Shown: positions 23,762 to 34,137, numbered from the stretch's first letter. The stretch is 64,000 bases of DNA from Aliiglaciecola sp. 3_MG-2023 (GCF_030548205.1 NZ_JAUORV010000003.1:285004-349003), one strand, 5' to 3'. The notes: generated by a model not told the origin, from the letters alone. Made by a program: numbers and translations.

Positions 23762-24706
23762 CTAAATCAAAGCAAATACTTTTAATAAAAATATCCCCAG
23801 TGTTGTGGTCACTAAAGATAATGTACTGGTAACTGCAATAATAGCTGCAGCTAGAAAATGATTACCCTGCATCGCTTGCACCATCGGATAACTGGCGGCC
23901 GCGGTGGGGGCTGCACACATGAGGTATAAAATACCTAACTCTTCCCCTCTGAATCCTAAAATAAAACCACCCGTGGTGAATACGAGGGGAACAAAAATCA
24001 ATTTCATTGCAGACGACCAGTAAAGCACACTGGAAGAATGAAACTCTTTAATCCGAATAGAGGCTCCGGCACACAATAGCGCTAAAGGTAAGGTCATACC
24101 GGCAAAATATTCCCCTGTATGTAACGCAATCTCAGGGATTGGTATATTTAACAGTGACACCAATACACCCGCAACAATAGAGATGATCAATGGGTTTTTA
24201 ATGATACTCAGCAACATTCCGCCAACACGATTCGTGCCTCTTGGTGGTAAATGCCGTGTTAATGTAATCACAGATAAAATATTAAACACTATGGTTAATA
24301 CTGCTAAGTAAATAGACGCGATACCTAAGGCTTTTTCTCCATAGGCACTCACCACAAAAGCAAGGCTAATAATGCCCATATTACTTCTAAAAGCACCTTG
24401 AACAAATACCCCTTTGTCAGCCTTTTGTGCTATCAATTTGGTAGCAAAAACGTCCAACAATAGAAATATTAGCAAGGTTGCAATAAACCCATAAATCACT
24501 AAGGCCGTTGGCAAACCTTGGGTAAAATCAGTGGTCGATAACTTTGTAAATAATAAGCACGGCAAGGTAACCTTAAACACCAATGCAGAGCCCATATTAG
24601 CAAAATCATCATTCAACCAACCAATTCGTTTAAACAAAAATCCAAGACCAATAATGAAGAATATAGGAGTGGTAATTTGTAATGCAAAATTTAAATCTGA
24701 GAGCAA
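23762..24706 (-). CDS. AEC family transporter (auxin efflux carrier-like permease)
   Basis: The 314-aa protein has about ten transmembrane helices in two five-helix halves, the AEC layout, with typical FKVTLPCLLFTKL and GMTLPLALLCAGASI segments. Bacterial members export or import organic acids such as malate; the substrate here is unknown. The start appears to be TTG with GGAG upstream. Confidence 0.85.
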   Translation of the reverse strand: MLSDLNFALQITTPIFFIIGLGFLFKRIGWLNDDFANMGSALVFKVTLPCLLFTKLSTTDFTQGLPTALVIYGFIATLLIFLLLDVFATKLIAQKADKGVFVQGAFRSNMGIISLAFVVSAYGEKALGIASIYLAVLTIVFNILSVITLTRHLPPRGTNRVGGMLLSIIKNPLIISIVAGVLVSLLNIPIPEIALHTGEYFAGMTLPLALLCAGASIRIKEFHSSSVLYWSSAMKLIFVPLVFTTGGFILGFRGEELGILYLMCAAPTAAASYPMVQAMQGNHFLAAAIIAVTSTLSLVTTTLGIFLLKVFALI

Positions 24707-24772
24707 ATTAGCTCCTTAAGTTGATCCTATAAACAAACGTTTTTGGATAATTAACGACTCTGTGCTTGTATA

Positions 24773-25039
24773 TTACTCAACACGAGATTGAATAACTCGC
24801 CCTTGTGTATTGATATCGATAATACATTGATAGAAACCAAAGTTGAGTTTGCTGTCCATTACGATCAACCTACCTGTCCCTGTTTTTTTAACGCTAAATT
24901 GTGAAAAATGCAGCGTATTGAGTTGTTTTAGCACACTTGATTGAGTGACACCCTGACTAAAATTGCCACATAGAAATACCACCTCTTTGCGTGCTTCATT
25001 CCAGAAAAAGGCGAAAACAACAACACAAATGAGTAGCAA
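24773..25039 (-). CDS. Small membrane-anchored hypothetical protein
   Basis: The protein has one N-terminal membrane helix and a soluble C-terminal part with two Cys; no family is recognised. The TTG start at 25039 would begin inside the helix and has no Shine-Dalgarno. The same frame is open further upstream to AAGGAG at about 25105, where the first plausible initiator is an ATT at 25093, giving 106 residues with a complete anchor. The true start is therefore uncertain. Confidence 0.5.
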   Translation of the reverse strand: MLLICVVVFAFFWNEARKEVVFLCGNFSQGVTQSSVLKQLNTLHFSQFSVKKTGTGRLIVMDSKLNFGFYQCIIDINTQGRVIQSRVE

Positions 25040-25093
25040 TATTGAAAGAGAAATTTTCCATATAACGACAGAACTAACCGATTTAGCAGAAAT

Positions 25094-25537
25094 AGTGAAT
25101 ACTCCTTATCAGTTATGTAACATTCACCCTAATATCCCCTAACCTCTCAAGTAACCCCAAAACGACCCGCAGTAACGAATAGCAATTAGTGATACAAACG
25201 GTTATTAGTTGCTAGAGATTAAAGGTGAGAATCTGAGTTTAACTCATTGAAACTAGGCTCAGTTTACGGTTAAGACGAGATAACTGCAATATATCAAATT
25301 AGCATTTTTCGCGTGTTCTTAGGTGTAATGCTTTTTTATTCGCTATTTAATTACGCCCACAAAAAAATCCGATAATAGTCTTTGTAAAACATGGCATGCT
25401 TAAAAATAGCTTCCATCTAACACAATTACTATTGTCGGATTCAAAGGTTGTGAACACGTTGGACAAGTTCACATCCCAAAATTTTACTTTGATAGCGAAT
25501 TGCCTGCTCCGTAGAGTTGCAATTATATTAGGCTATC
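25094..25537. other. Intergenic region with a spaced inverted repeat
   Basis: No gene is supported in these 440 bp. AATCCGATAATAGT (25366-25379) and ACTATTGTCGGATT (25428-25441) form an inverted repeat with one mismatch in 14 around a 48-nt interior. It could be a small-RNA stem, an operator pair or a miniature mobile-element remnant. Confidence 0.55.
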
Positions 25538-26416
25538 TTACTTTGCTAACTTAAGAAAGTAATCAAAGATTTCTGGTACGTTACCGCTACCCATGCCTTC
25601 ATCGAAAGCAGCTTGAAGGTTATGAGAAGTTCCTTCCGCTATTTCAGCACGAGTACCAAGGTCTTCAACCATTTTAAGGAAGTAACCCAAGTCTTTATTT
25701 GCATTGGCAATAGAAAAGCCTAAGTCACTAACACCATCAACTGCATAGTTTTTACAAAATTGCATGAAAGGTGAATTCGAAGGTCCTGTAGACATAATGT
25801 CGAACAACTGTTGGCGGTCAACACCTGCACGGTCAGCCACAGCGAATGCTTGTGACATAGTACATACAGTAGTCATACCCATAAAGTTATTAATTAATTT
25901 AGTAGTATGGCCGGCACCTAGTGCGCCAAGGTAAAAGATATTTTCGCCTTGCTGATCCAATACTGGCTTAACTTTATCGAAAGTCGCTTTATCTCCAGAA
26001 GCCATAATATTAAGAAGACCGTCTTTAGCGTGAGCTGGAGTACGACCTAATGGTGCATCGATCATGCCCGCGCCTTTCTTAGCAAGGTCAGCACCAATCT
26101 TACGAGTTGATGCTGGAATCGATGTTCCAAAATCAATTAATACAGCGCCTTCTTTGATACCTGCAAGGATACCTTCATCGCCGTAAACAACTTTTTCAAC
26201 AATTTCAGAGGTAGTTAAAGCAAGCATAATGATATCACTAGCTGCAGCTAGTTCTGCTGCAGACGATGCGGCTTTACCACCACGAGCAACAACTGCATCA
26301 ACAGCATCTTTGTTCAAATCCATTACGATTGGCTCGTAGCCTTTGTTCTGCAAATTTTCTACCATATTGCCGCCCATCAGACCGAGGCCGATGAAACCGA
26401 TTACTGGTTTTGTCAT
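25538..26416 (-). CDS. 3-hydroxyisobutyrate dehydrogenase-family NAD(P) oxidoreductase
   Basis: The protein has an N-terminal Rossmann motif GFIGLGLMGGNM, the family signature block DAPLGRTPAHAKDGLLNIMASG, the catalytic Lys region GHTTKLINNFMG and the C-terminal segment NANKDLGYF. The start at 26416 is chosen for its CAGGAG site; the frame is open further upstream. The DxPxGRT pattern resembles sulfolactaldehyde/4-hydroxybutyrate reductases (YihU group) more than mammalian HIBADH, but the substrate is not determined. It stands alone, with a long upstream region bearing repeated motifs. Confidence 0.85.
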   Translation of the reverse strand: MTKPVIGFIGLGLMGGNMVENLQNKGYEPIVMDLNKDAVDAVVARGGKAASSAAELAAASDIIMLALTTSEIVEKVVYGDEGILAGIKEGAVLIDFGTSIPASTRKIGADLAKKGAGMIDAPLGRTPAHAKDGLLNIMASGDKATFDKVKPVLDQQGENIFYLGALGAGHTTKLINNFMGMTTVCTMSQAFAVADRAGVDRQQLFDIMSTGPSNSPFMQFCKNYAVDGVSDLGFSIANANKDLGYFLKMVEDLGTRAEIAEGTSHNLQAAFDEGMGSGNVPEIFDYFLKLAK

Positions 26417-26700
26417 TTCTAACTCCTGGAGTTTTGATATGTAAAGTTGAGTATAAAGAATATACACCTGTTAAATGTTAAGCAATTGACGAACGGCTCA
26501 CAAAATTGCCATTCTTTAATGACGTAATCGGTTATTAAAAATGGATCTAATCATATAGATAGCTGTAAATCTAACAATTACGAAACGCTAAATTCGTAAA
26601 ATCTAGGTTAGCCTGCTGCAGCAATATCTCGACTAATGAAAGTCAATTTTGATAGTCCGACGTCAACACCAATCAGCAAAGTTAAAAAATAACAAATGCA

Positions 26701-26790
26701 ATGTCATTACCAAATTATCATACCATTGTAGGTTAACTAAAACCATATGTCATTACCAAAGTAAAAATAATGCTAACCAATTGGTAATAA
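26701..26790. promoter_or_regulatory. Repeated TTACCAA motifs upstream of the dehydrogenase (candidate operators)
   Basis: ATGTCATTACCAAA occurs twice as an exact direct repeat (26701-26714 and 26747-26760), and an inverted AACCAATTGGTAATAA follows at 26775-26790. ATTGGT/ACCAAT half-sites are typical of FadR-subfamily GntR regulators. The 510-bp gap 26468-26976 holds no gene. Which regulator acts here is unknown. Confidence 0.45.
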
Positions 26791-26976
26791 TAATCACTTG
26801 TTAACAGAGTTTTAAATTTTCTAATATAAATATAGGTTAATTTGAAACGGCAAGACCTACTTTTTATTAAACTACCTACAATCGATTAAGCCCTGAATAA
26901 TAACCTTTACCATTAAGTTGAAGTCTTAATGAAATCTTAAACTACATAAGCCCCTAGCTCCCCTTCCCATTGCACA

Positions 26977-27993
26977 TTACAATGCTAAGGCTTTCTGGAA
27001 GGCTGCTATAAAAGCGGAGTAATCTTCATAATGTGGCATGTGGCCGAGCCCCTCTAATTCAAACAAAACCGAATCTTTAATCAATCTGTGGGCATTTTGT
27101 CCTAAAGCTGCATAGTCACCTAAGGTTCGAGTGACTCCGGGTTTTAACCATCCTCTTCCAGGACCGGTTTTATCCCGGGTTCCAATAATTAAAATGGTTT
27201 TATTGTCTATTTGTGGCAACTTAGCGACAATATTTTCAGAAAAGATTGGACCGTAAGTCAGGGCATTGTTCCAGGCAACACTCGCCCAGTCATCTCCAGC
27301 TAACATGCCTTTTAAAGGAAGCAGTAATTTTTCATATTGCTGTGACCATTTACCATCGTAATAATTGTTTTTTTGATAACGTATGGCACCAGCCAAGGTG
27401 GATTTAAGCTGTGTTTCGTAGAAAAAATTAGTATCTTTAAATTCAACATATTCGCTGTAGTTTTCTAGTCCTATTGGATTTACCAAAATGAGTTTATCCA
27501 CTGAATCACTATAATTGGTAACAAACGTCACCGCCAACATGCCTCCCATTGAGTGACCCACAACATCAAATTTATCAATTGTTAAATGATCCATTAGTTT
27601 CTTGGTGTTTAAGGCTAATTGAGCAAAACTAAATTGATAGGCATCAGGTTTAGATGATTTACCAAACCCAATCTGATCTGGAATGATCACTCTGTAGTTT
27701 TGTTTTACAAGATCCTTCGCCACTCTTTCCCAATAATAACCCGCAAAATTTTTGCCGTGTAACAGTACGATTGTCTTGTCTGCTGATTTTTTACCTACAT
27801 CCATATAGCGCATTTTCAAAGGTTGATTTTGCGAGTTCAATTCAAAGGTATTCACTGCAAATGGATATTCAAACCCATCTAGCTCTTTATTATATTTAAT
27901 TTCACCATCAGCACCTTCGGCAATATCGGCGTAGCTAGGCAAACTTAATACTAGACAAGTAACGAATATTATTTTCCAAAAGTTCTCTTTCAT
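26977..27993 (-). CDS. Secreted alpha/beta hydrolase
   Basis: The 338-aa protein has a signal peptide (about residues 1-22, ending SYADI), an oxyanion HGKNFAG segment, the nucleophile elbow VVGHSMGG, an acid in the IIGTRDKTGPG loop and a late His in ELEGLGHMPHYE. This is a complete Ser-Asp-His triad. It resembles periplasmic epoxide-hydrolase or haloalkane-dehalogenase-like hydrolases; the substrate is unknown. Confidence 0.85.
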   Translation of the reverse strand: MKENFWKIIFVTCLVLSLPSYADIAEGADGEIKYNKELDGFEYPFAVNTFELNSQNQPLKMRYMDVGKKSADKTIVLLHGKNFAGYYWERVAKDLVKQNYRVIIPDQIGFGKSSKPDAYQFSFAQLALNTKKLMDHLTIDKFDVVGHSMGGMLAVTFVTNYSDSVDKLILVNPIGLENYSEYVEFKDTNFFYETQLKSTLAGAIRYQKNNYYDGKWSQQYEKLLLPLKGMLAGDDWASVAWNNALTYGPIFSENIVAKLPQIDNKTILIIGTRDKTGPGRGWLKPGVTRTLGDYAALGQNAHRLIKDSVLFELEGLGHMPHYEDYSAFIAAFQKALAL

Positions 27994-28228
27994 TTAATGT
28001 GTATCCTATTTGCTATCATTTGAGGGGGTTTTCCATTAAAAAATCGCAGGAGAAAACGGTTTTTTTAATCTTTAATAACCAAATTTATGTATCAAACTTA
28101 TCGGACTGTCTCAGTCTAAAGACTAATTGCGTGCTTGAGTGAAAACCGATATTTTGTTTGTTAAAGGAAATAAAATCTAAAACTTTCACATCACGCACGC
28201 AAAAATAATAAAAACGAGGCAAAAATAC

Positions 28229-31200
28229 ATGAAGTTTAAAGGAACTATTCTCTATGTAGAGAACAACGATGATACCCGTGCGCAATATGCAGTCTTTCTG
28301 CGTGAAATATTTACAACAGTCATTGAGGCTACGAATGGTCGACAAGCCTTATCTAAATTTCATACCCACAGACCTAATATAATCTTAACAGAAATTCAAA
28401 TGCCTCAAATGAACGGGCCTGAGCTCATTCAAGAAGTCCGTATTACGGATAAAAAGATACCGATTATCGTTTTTAGTGCTCATATTGAAGAAGATTTTAT
28501 TTTAGACGTGCTGAAAGATCAAATTAATGGTTTTATAAGTAAACCCACTGATAACAAAAAATTAAAGCACATTATCGATCAGGTTTTATCCGCAGCCAAA
28601 CAACAAGAATCAATTGGAAAAGCAAAAATATTAGGCGACAAATTAAGCTTGTCTAACGACAATGAAGAGGAAATTAGTCATAACACTGATGGACTCATGG
28701 TCGTTGGCATAGGATCCAGTGCAGGTGGATTAGAAGCACTAACAACACTAATTAAAGGGCTTCCAAATAACAATAATACCGCATATATCATTGCCCAACA
28801 CCTAAGTCCTAAACACAATACAATGCTTGTAGAGTTACTTTCTAGAGAAAGTAACCTAATGATTAAAGAAGCTAAACATAACGAAGTACTTGAAAGTGAT
28901 ACGCTGTACATAACGCCACCGAGTAAAAACGTAGAGATAAATAATGACAACCAGATTATTTTATCTGCACCAGAAAAACATTCCTTTCTCCCCAAGCCTT
29001 CGGTCAATCAACTCTTTATTTCAATCGCAAAATACAAAAAAGAAAAATCAGTCGGTATCATTTTATCGGGAACGGGATCCGATGGTTGTCAAGGTATGCG
29101 AGCCATTAATGCCGAGGGAGGCATTACTATTGTGCAAGAACCGAGTACGGCTAAATATGATGGTATGCCCATGGCTTCGATTAACGGTTCAGTGGTAGAT
29201 ATCTTAATCGAAGCAGAGAAAATTGGTGAAGAGTTGGTAGCACTAGCTAATTTCCCTAGAAATAAAGTATTAAAAAAGCATCAAATCACACCTGCCAATG
29301 ATCATCATTCAATCATATTTGGTTTGCTTCACAAATATAAAAAAGTGGATTTCTCAGTATATAAAAAAGCCACGATTAGTCGGCGTATTGAACGTCGAAT
29401 GGTTGCCTTAAAAGTTACCACCCTGAGTGAGTATGTCAGCCTGCTTCAAAAAGATGAGCACGAAGTTGAATTACTCTACAAAGACATTTTGATTGGCGTC
29501 ACAAGCTTTTTCCGTGACCGCGATGCCTACGATTCCCTTGAAACTCTTCTAGATAAGTATCTCGATGAGGTCCCCGATGAAAAAGAGCTTAGAATATGGA
29601 TGCCAGGCTCTTCTACGGGCGAAGAGGCTTATTCAGTCGCGATAATTTTGAACGAGTTATTAAACGACCGTCAACATCAACTAGACATAAAAATCTTTGC
29701 CACAGACATTGACGAAGATGCCTTGAAAATTGCTCGTCAAGGTATTTATAGCCAAGCTTCAATGACAGAGGTTTCAGATTCTCACGTTAAAGATTACTTC
29801 AGTATCACTAACAATGAATTCGAAGTGAAGAAAAGTTTAAGACAGAACATTGTTTTCTCTTACCATAACTTACTTTCTGACCCACCATTTAAAGATTTAG
29901 ATCTGATTGTTTGCCGAAATCTTCTGATTTATTTTAATCTTGATGCACAGAAATGGATAATGCCTGCATTCCATTATGCCCTCAAACCAAACGCCTTACT
30001 GTTTCTAGGAAAATCAGAAAATGCGACTTACTTTGAGCATTTGTTTGCGCCTGTTGATAAATCTAACAAAATATTTAAAACCGTTGTTAACAGTAAGAAA
30101 AACCTTCAATCAATCACTGTAAGTCCGCCAAAATTTGTTAAGTATCAACATCAGGAACAGTCTAAAGTCCCCGCTGACACCCCCATTCAAGAGACGATTA
30201 TCACAGAAGCAGCAAAGTTATTAATGCCGAATGTGATCGTTACTAACGAGCAACTGAATGTATTTTATAAAAAAGGGAACCTCGATTTTGTTGAGGTACC
30301 AGAGGGGTATGTCTCTTTTGATATATATAAAATTATCGACTCACGCCTTGCCATTGATTTACGTAAATTAGTAAGTGATGCGAAAAGAAACTCAGCAATG
30401 AATTCCAGCGGTTATATACCATTGCCTCTGAAAAATGGTAAAGCGCGACTTATTAAAATTTACATTGTGCCGGTAATGAATGGCCGTAACCAAATGTATA
30501 TTTTTTATTTTCAAAGCATTTCAGAAGCTGACTTACCTTCTATTACTAGCAATGTTAACGATGCTGATATCTCTTCCTCGCAAGAGTTAGAATTTGAATT
30601 ACAACGCATTAAAGAGCATATGCAAACCCTTGTTGAGGAACTTGAAACATCGAATGAAGAGTTACAATCAACAAACGAAGAGTTACAAAGTTCAAATGAA
30701 GAGTTGCAAGCAACGAATGAGGAAATGGAAACCAGTAATGAAGAACTTCAATCTACCAATGAAGAGCTTCAAACTGCTTATGCTGAACTTAAGGAAATGT
30801 TCAATGAAAATACAGCAATTAAAGAAAAGTTGGTTTCCCTTAACCGACGTTATGAATCAGTTTTAGAAAACATTCATGACGGCGTTATCATAACGAATAT
30901 GCAAGGCATGATTTTAAAAACGAACCGTGCTATGCAAAAATTTACAGGTTTGAGTAGAGAGCAACTTTTAGCTAAAAACTTATTTAATATATACCCCATT
31001 AACGACAGCGGAACCTTTTTATATAGGCAAAAAGAACTAATTGAGAAAGGCACATTTGGGCCTTATATTATTGAACTAAACTCAAGCAGAAATGGAAACA
31101 CAATACTCGAGATTGAAGATTATCTCAGTCAGGATGATTTAGGTAATACTCAAATCTGGTCGTTCGCATCTGATATTTCAAAAGAAAAGAACGCCCTTGC

Positions 31201-33262
31201 AGAGCTGTCTTTAAGCCAACAAAAATACAAGGCAACTTTTGATAATGCCAATATTGGTATAAGTCATGTTGCTTTGGATGGTTCATGGGTCACATGTAAC
31301 AAAGCCTTGTCTAGTATGCTGGGTTACACGAACGAAGAGTTGCTAAAACTGACCTTTCAAGAGATCACCTTTAAAGATGATCTCAAAGAAGATTTAGATT
31401 TCATGCAACAACTCTTAAACGGTGAACGGAATTCCTACAAATTAGAAAAGCGCTATCACAAGAAAAATGGTGAAATATTCTGGGCTAATCTTTCAGTTGC
31501 CATCGTGAGAGATAAAAATGTTCCTCTATACTTTATCTCAGTCGTAGAAGATATAAATGAAAGAAAACAAGCAAACTTAGAGAATATTCAAGCGAAAATG
31601 GTATTTAACTCTACCCAAGAAAGTATTGTCATCACCGACGATGAAACACGAGTTATCAATGTAAACCCTGCTTTTGAAAATCTTACCGGATATTCCTTAG
31701 ATGAGATTAAAGGTCAAAAAATTAGTATTTTGAAATCCGATAAGCATAGTTCTGAATTTTTTAGCGAAATGGAACGTTCATACAAACAAAGTGGTTTTTG
31801 GTCAGGGGAAGTAATCAACACATCGAAAAGTGGTGAATTATTTCCTGTTTTCTTAAATATCAGTGCCGTAAAAAACGAACACGGTCAAACTATTCAGTAT
31901 GTTGGGGTGATAACCGATATTTCCTTGATTAAACAATCACAGAATAAAATACAGTATATGGCCAATCACGACGCCCTTACCGGCCTACCTAATCGCACGT
32001 TGTTAGCAGACCGGTTAGAGCACGCTTTAGAAGAATCGCGTCGTAACAAAAAACAATTGGCAATTCTATTTGTCGATCTAGATCGGTTTAAAATTGTGAA
32101 TGATGGTTTAGGACACGATGTCGGCGATGCGGTGTTAATTGAGGTTGCAAAAAGGTTTACCGATATTTTACGTTCCGGCGATACCGTTGCGCGCGTGGGC
32201 GGGGATGAGTTTATTATAATTGTGCAGGACCTAGACACCGCCTTAAACGCCTCTAAAATCGCCACCAGTTTAATTCAATCAGTTAAAGAAGAAATCAGTG
32301 TCAATGAGCATAAAATTAATATTGGTGCCAGTATTGGGATAAGTATCTATCCAAATGACGGCCACTCTGCTGAGGAATTAGTTCGACAAGCAGACATTGC
32401 TATGTATGACGCTAAAGAGAACGGTAAAAACATGTATCGCTACATCTCTGAGGAGCTTTCTTCTTTTGCGTTTGAAAAAGCCTCAATGGAGAGTTTGATT
32501 CGAGAGGGACTAAATAAAGATGAGTTCGAGGTATTCTACCAACCTATTATTGATATAAAAACGAGAAAAGTTTCTCACCTTGAAGCGCTAATTAGATGGA
32601 ATCATCCTCGCCTTGGTTTGGTCATGCCAAATAAATTTATTCCTTTAGCGGAAGAATCTGACCTCATTACAGAAATTACTAAGTATGTCATTTTCAAAGT
32701 TATGAAAACCATTAGTGACTTGAACCGTGATACTAACCAACAGTACAAAATAGCCATTAACTTCTCACTGAAAGATTTAGAGAGTGATGCATTGTTCTAT
32801 ACTTTTAAAAAGTACTTACAGCAATTTAAAATTAATGGCAATTTGATCTCATTGGAAATTACCGAACGAAAAGTTATTTTGTCCAATGAAAAAAATCATA
32901 AACACCTAGAACGTTATAAAAAGCTCGATGTATTTTTTTCCATGGATGATTTTGGTACAGGGTACTCAAACTTAGGTTATCTCATAAATAAACCTTTTGA
33001 CATGCTCAAGATTGATCGTTCGTTTGTCTCTCAAATTGGTAAGATTAGAAAGTCGGAAGAGGTGGTCAAGGCCACTATTTCCATAGCCAAAGCCTTGGGC
33101 TTAAAAACGATTGCTGAGGGAGTGGAAACAAAAGAACAATTTGATTTTATTTCACAATATGATTGTGACTTTGTTCAAGGCTTTTTATTTCAAGCGCCTG
33201 AACCTATTCATAAATTAATTAGCTATCTCAAAGAAGACAATAAAAAAGATATGAAGGGCTAA
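28229..33262 (+). CDS. REC-CheB-CheR-PAS-GGDEF-EAL multidomain signalling protein (1677 aa)
   Basis: Domains in order, approximate residues: degenerate receiver 4-125; CheB methylesterase 155-345 with Ser in GIGSSAGG, His in AQHLSP and Asp in GTGSDGCQG; CheR methyltransferase 375-640 with PGSSTGEEAYS; PAS-like 650-780; a coiled coil of repeated SNEELQSTNEELQ heptads 787-857; three PAS domains 874-1240; GGDEF 1241-1405 with intact RVGGDEF and an RSGD inhibitory site five residues before it; and EAL 1418-1667 with EAL, N, E, DD, K and Q residues all present. It should join receptor methyl-esterase/transferase-type sensing to cyclic-di-GMP making and breaking. In the receiver the phospho-Asp position is Glu55 (LTEIQMP) and the acidic pocket is E11-N12. 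It is a single gene with no chemotaxis operon beside it. Confidence 0.93.
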   Translation: MKFKGTILYVENNDDTRAQYAVFLREIFTTVIEATNGRQALSKFHTHRPNIILTEIQMPQMNGPELIQEVRITDKKIPIIVFSAHIEEDFILDVLKDQINGFISKPTDNKKLKHIIDQVLSAAKQQESIGKAKILGDKLSLSNDNEEEISHNTDGLMVVGIGSSAGGLEALTTLIKGLPNNNNTAYIIAQHLSPKHNTMLVELLSRESNLMIKEAKHNEVLESDTLYITPPSKNVEINNDNQIILSAPEKHSFLPKPSVNQLFISIAKYKKEKSVGIILSGTGSDGCQGMRAINAEGGITIVQEPSTAKYDGMPMASINGSVVDILIEAEKIGEELVALANFPRNKVLKKHQITPANDHHSIIFGLLHKYKKVDFSVYKKATISRRIERRMVALKVTTLSEYVSLLQKDEHEVELLYKDILIGVTSFFRDRDAYDSLETLLDKYLDEVPDEKELRIWMPGSSTGEEAYSVAIILNELLNDRQHQLDIKIFATDIDEDALKIARQGIYSQASMTEVSDSHVKDYFSITNNEFEVKKSLRQNIVFSYHNLLSDPPFKDLDLIVCRNLLIYFNLDAQKWIMPAFHYALKPNALLFLGKSENATYFEHLFAPVDKSNKIFKTVVNSKKNLQSITVSPPKFVKYQHQEQSKVPADTPIQETIITEAAKLLMPNVIVTNEQLNVFYKKGNLDFVEVPEGYVSFDIYKIIDSRLAIDLRKLVSDAKRNSAMNSSGYIPLPLKNGKARLIKIYIVPVMNGRNQMYIFYFQSISEADLPSITSNVNDADISSSQELEFELQRIKEHMQTLVEELETSNEELQSTNEELQSSNEELQATNEEMETSNEELQSTNEELQTAYAELKEMFNENTAIKEKLVSLNRRYESVLENIHDGVIITNMQGMILKTNRAMQKFTGLSREQLLAKNLFNIYPINDSGTFLYRQKELIEKGTFGPYIIELNSSRNGNTILEIEDYLSQDDLGNTQIWSFASDISKEKNALAELSLSQQKYKATFDNANIGISHVALDGSWVTCNKALSSMLGYTNEELLKLTFQEITFKDDLKEDLDFMQQLLNGERNSYKLEKRYHKKNGEIFWANLSVAIVRDKNVPLYFISVVEDINERKQANLENIQAKMVFNSTQESIVITDDETRVINVNPAFENLTGYSLDEIKGQKISILKSDKHSSEFFSEMERSYKQSGFWSGEVINTSKSGELFPVFLNISAVKNEHGQTIQYVGVITDISLIKQSQNKIQYMANHDALTGLPNRTLLADRLEHALEESRRNKKQLAILFVDLDRFKIVNDGLGHDVGDAVLIEVAKRFTDILRSGDTVARVGGDEFIIIVQDLDTALNASKIATSLIQSVKEEISVNEHKINIGASIGISIYPNDGHSAEELVRQADIAMYDAKENGKNMYRYISEELSSFAFEKASMESLIREGLNKDEFEVFYQPIIDIKTRKVSHLEALIRWNHPRLGLVMPNKFIPLAEESDLITEITKYVIFKVMKTISDLNRDTNQQYKIAINFSLKDLESDALFYTFKKYLQQFKINGNLISLEITERKVILSNEKNHKHLERYKKLDVFFSMDDFGTGYSNLGYLINKPFDMLKIDRSFVSQIGKIRKSEEVVKATISIAKALGLKTIAEGVETKEQFDFISQYDCDFVQGFLFQAPEPIHKLISYLKEDNKKDMKG

Positions 33263-33294
33263 CCCAACATGCAGTATTCAAATTCATTTCTCCA

Positions 33295-34137
33295 CTAAAT
33301 AATTTTTTTGGGGGGGAAGTGGATTTGCTTTATTTTTGCTTTGTAAAAAGCGAAATAGTCATCAGTTCCAAACATATTTCCCCCCTCAACATAAAAGGGA
33401 AGATGGTAACCCTGCACCTCACGAAAATCTGACAATCTGCCTCCAAAGGGTTGTATCTGATATTTTTTATTGTCATTTGCATTACTCCAGCGCAAAAAAG
33501 ATACCTCAACAAGTTGACCATAAGCATCAACCTTGATCTTAACACTTTGGGAAAGGTAGCCGTGGCAAACTGTCACTTGCGCAGAGTTTGCATCAATGGC
33601 TTCCCATGAAACGCCCGGCCCCGGCAATACTGCAGCAGGAGTCCAAAACACAGATTCGGCAATATAACGACCATAGGCAGATAACCGATGATCGAAATTA
33701 TCACCTATCCGAGCCACAGGGAGCAGTCCAAAAATTCTAAAGCGTGTCCACTTCCCTGAATCAGAACCAGATATAGGTACGATCCCCCCTAGCTTCGTTT
33801 TCCACACAAAACCATAAGGTGATGCAAGGATTTGATGGGCGTGCATAGTTTGATAATTTGGCTGTTGTTTGTTACCTAAACTAAACTGCCCGCTTATGTC
33901 AATTTCAGCCACAGAAAGTAATTCGGTACCGGTGGATATAGCGTAGTTAAAAAATCGCCGCGCCGGCTCAGGCAGCTCAGCTACCATTTTAGGATCATAG
34001 GCATGAGGGCGCTCTGATTGTAGAGATTTTAGCCTAGTCCACTGTGTACGTTCTGCTTGCCAATCATAGAGTCGAATGGTTAACAGCGTGACGAGTAAAA
34101 CCGCGGATAGCCCACTAAATATGGATATTATGTCCAT
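33295..34137 (-). CDS. DUF6920/DUF6544-like membrane-anchored protein
   Basis: The 280-aa protein has one N-terminal transmembrane helix (about residues 5-23) and a soluble domain with the segments LPEPARRFFNYAI and GKWTRFRIFGLLPVARIG, which resemble the DUF6920 family often annotated only as hypothetical. Function is unknown. It is convergent with the long signalling gene (32-nt gap). Confidence 0.65.
   Translation of the reverse strand: MDIISIFSGLSAVLLVTLLTIRLYDWQAERTQWTRLKSLQSERPHAYDPKMVAELPEPARRFFNYAISTGTELLSVAEIDISGQFSLGNKQQPNYQTMHAHQILASPYGFVWKTKLGGIVPISGSDSGKWTRFRIFGLLPVARIGDNFDHRLSAYGRYIAESVFWTPAAVLPGPGVSWEAIDANSAQVTVCHGYLSQSVKIKVDAYGQLVEVSFLRWSNANDNKKYQIQPFGGRLSDFREVQGYHLPFYVEGGNMFGTDDYFAFYKAKIKQIHFPPKKII

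Noticed and set aside
28085..28345. Minus-strand frame overlapping the start of the REC-CheB-CheR gene
   Set aside because: It overlaps a well-supported long gene and has no start signal.
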